NCBI GenBank assembly: GCA_027325475.1 | Contig: DAIEFO010000134.1 | Location: 1-6,410 of the forward strand | Origin: Desulfobacteraceae bacterium | GTDB lineage: Bacteria > Desulfobacterota > Desulfobacteria > Desulfobacterales > Desulfatirhabdiaceae | Direction: 5' to 3' | Length of the DNA: 6,410 bases | Shown here: in pieces, positions 6,177 through 6,410 of the stretch | Position numbering within the stretch: the stretch's first letter is position 1 | Layout: each line of letters opens with the position of its first letter | Position numbers and translations under genes: made by a program | The notes under the pieces: generated by a model | Told to the model about the DNA's origin: nothing | Databases searched by the model: none | What the model saw: the letters and a program-made list of their open reading frames with translations, nothing else

Positions 6177-6243
6177 GAGTGGATATTGCTCCATGATCAT
6201 CATTATAAATATTTTTGATTTAGATTATAAATATTATCCACTC
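6177..6243. repeat. 9-bp inverted repeat enclosing the AT-rich direct repeats
   Basis: GAGTGGATA (6177-6185) and TATCCACTC (6235-6243) are perfect reverse complements 49 bases apart. They bracket both copies of the 12-bp direct repeat upstream of the ligase operon, which makes a paired regulator-binding site plausible. No protein can be assigned. Confidence 0.45.
6202..6235 (-). promoter_or_regulatory. Likely promoter/operator region of the ligase operon: 12-bp direct repeat
   Basis: The sequence ATTATAAATATT occurs twice without mismatch at 6202-6213 and 6224-6235, 22 bases apart, close to two turns of the helix. Read on the minus strand each copy is AATATTTATAAT and so contains a perfect TATAAT -10 hexamer directed at the ligase genes. 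I find no good -35 at the standard distance from either copy, so a regulator-dependent promoter or a tandem binding site is as likely as a plain sigma-70 promoter. The region is much more AT-rich than the flanking genes. Confidence 0.42.
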
Positions 6244-6287
6244 AACGTCTTCTGCAACGAATTTGATTACATGTCGATTACCAATTG

Positions 6288-6309
6288 AATACTAGCTTTT
6301 TCTAGTATT
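6288..6309. repeat. 8-bp AT-rich hairpin (AATACTAG/CTAGTATT)
   Basis: AATACTAG (6288-6295) and CTAGTATT (6302-6309) are perfect reverse complements with a 6-base spacer. On the plus strand the loop contains TTTTT but no T-run follows, so it is not a standard terminator. It separates the edge repeat from the operator region and could be a regulator site or a transcript-end structure of a gene beyond the window. Confidence 0.35.
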
Positions 6310-6315
6310 AAGTTT

Positions 6316-6410
6316 GACGACTTCGTAAAAAGTCCGCATCCTTCGTCATTGCAGCGTACCACAAGTACGCTTCATTCCTCAGGATTTGCGCGCCTTGCCT
6401 GCGAACTTTT
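6316..6410. repeat. Imperfect palindromic intergenic repeat, cut by the window end
   Basis: The core is a perfect 6-bp hairpin, GCGTAC (6354-6359) with GTACGC (6365-6370) and loop CACAA. Outward, ATCCT/AGGAT elements are placed symmetrically, and AAAAGTCCGCA (6328-6338) pairs with TGCGAACTTTT (6400-6410) at 10 of 11 positions. The right arm has about 14 extra GC-rich bases (GCGCGCCTTGCCTGC region). The left end reads GACGACTTCGTAAAAAGTC. From memory, similar end sequences mark dispersed intergenic palindromes in deltaproteobacterial genomes, possibly small non-autonomous mobile elements; this was not checked by a search. No coding sequence is seen in it. Confidence 0.6.

Noticed and set aside
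6174..6190. Sigma-54-like motif on the plus strand (CTGG...TTGCT with correct GG-N10-GC spacing)
   Set aside because: It points away from the ligase operon, lacks the CAC of the -24 element, overlaps the inverted repeat, and no gene follows it within the window.

Overview
The window looks like chromosomal DNA from an anaerobic bacterium, most likely a deltaproteobacterium (Desulfobacterota; sulfate reducer or syntroph type). The reasons are a four-cluster ferredoxin-like protein of the NapG/MauM kind, an acyl-CoA ligase paired with a GntP-type carboxylate permease, strong Shine-Dalgarno sites, and a palindromic intergenic repeat at the right edge resembling dispersed repeats I associate with that group. 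The taxonomic call is inference; no rRNA or marker gene is present.

Left part (1-1876, plus strand): the 3' end of a polyferredoxin gene (four 4Fe-4S motifs, open at the window edge) is followed after 79 bases by a complete family-4 glycosyltransferase. The two may share a transcript, but nothing ties their functions together.

Right part (1959-6144, minus strand, convergent with the left part): read in the direction of transcription it holds (i) a 41-codon ORF that is clearly the N-terminal remnant of an acyl-CoA ligase, (ii) a complete 509-residue acyl-CoA ligase with a GTG start, (iii) a GntP-family permease, (iv) a doubtful 67-codon ORF and (v) a Rossmann/DUF2520 protein. The simplest reading is an uptake-and-activation unit: the permease imports an organic acid and the ligase makes its CoA thioester at the cost of ATP. 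The substrate cannot be read from sequence. The role of the DUF2520 protein is unknown.

Upstream of this set (6145-6315) lies a very AT-rich region with a perfect 12-bp direct repeat containing TATAAT twice, a 9-bp inverted repeat enclosing it, and an 8-bp hairpin; it probably holds the operon promoter and its control sites. Bases 6316-6410 are an imperfect palindromic repeat that appears cut by the window end.

I see no CRISPR array, transposase, tRNA, toxin-antitoxin or recognisable defence system. The most interesting items are the truncated ligase copy abutting the intact ligase, the repeat-dense promoter region, and the edge repeat.
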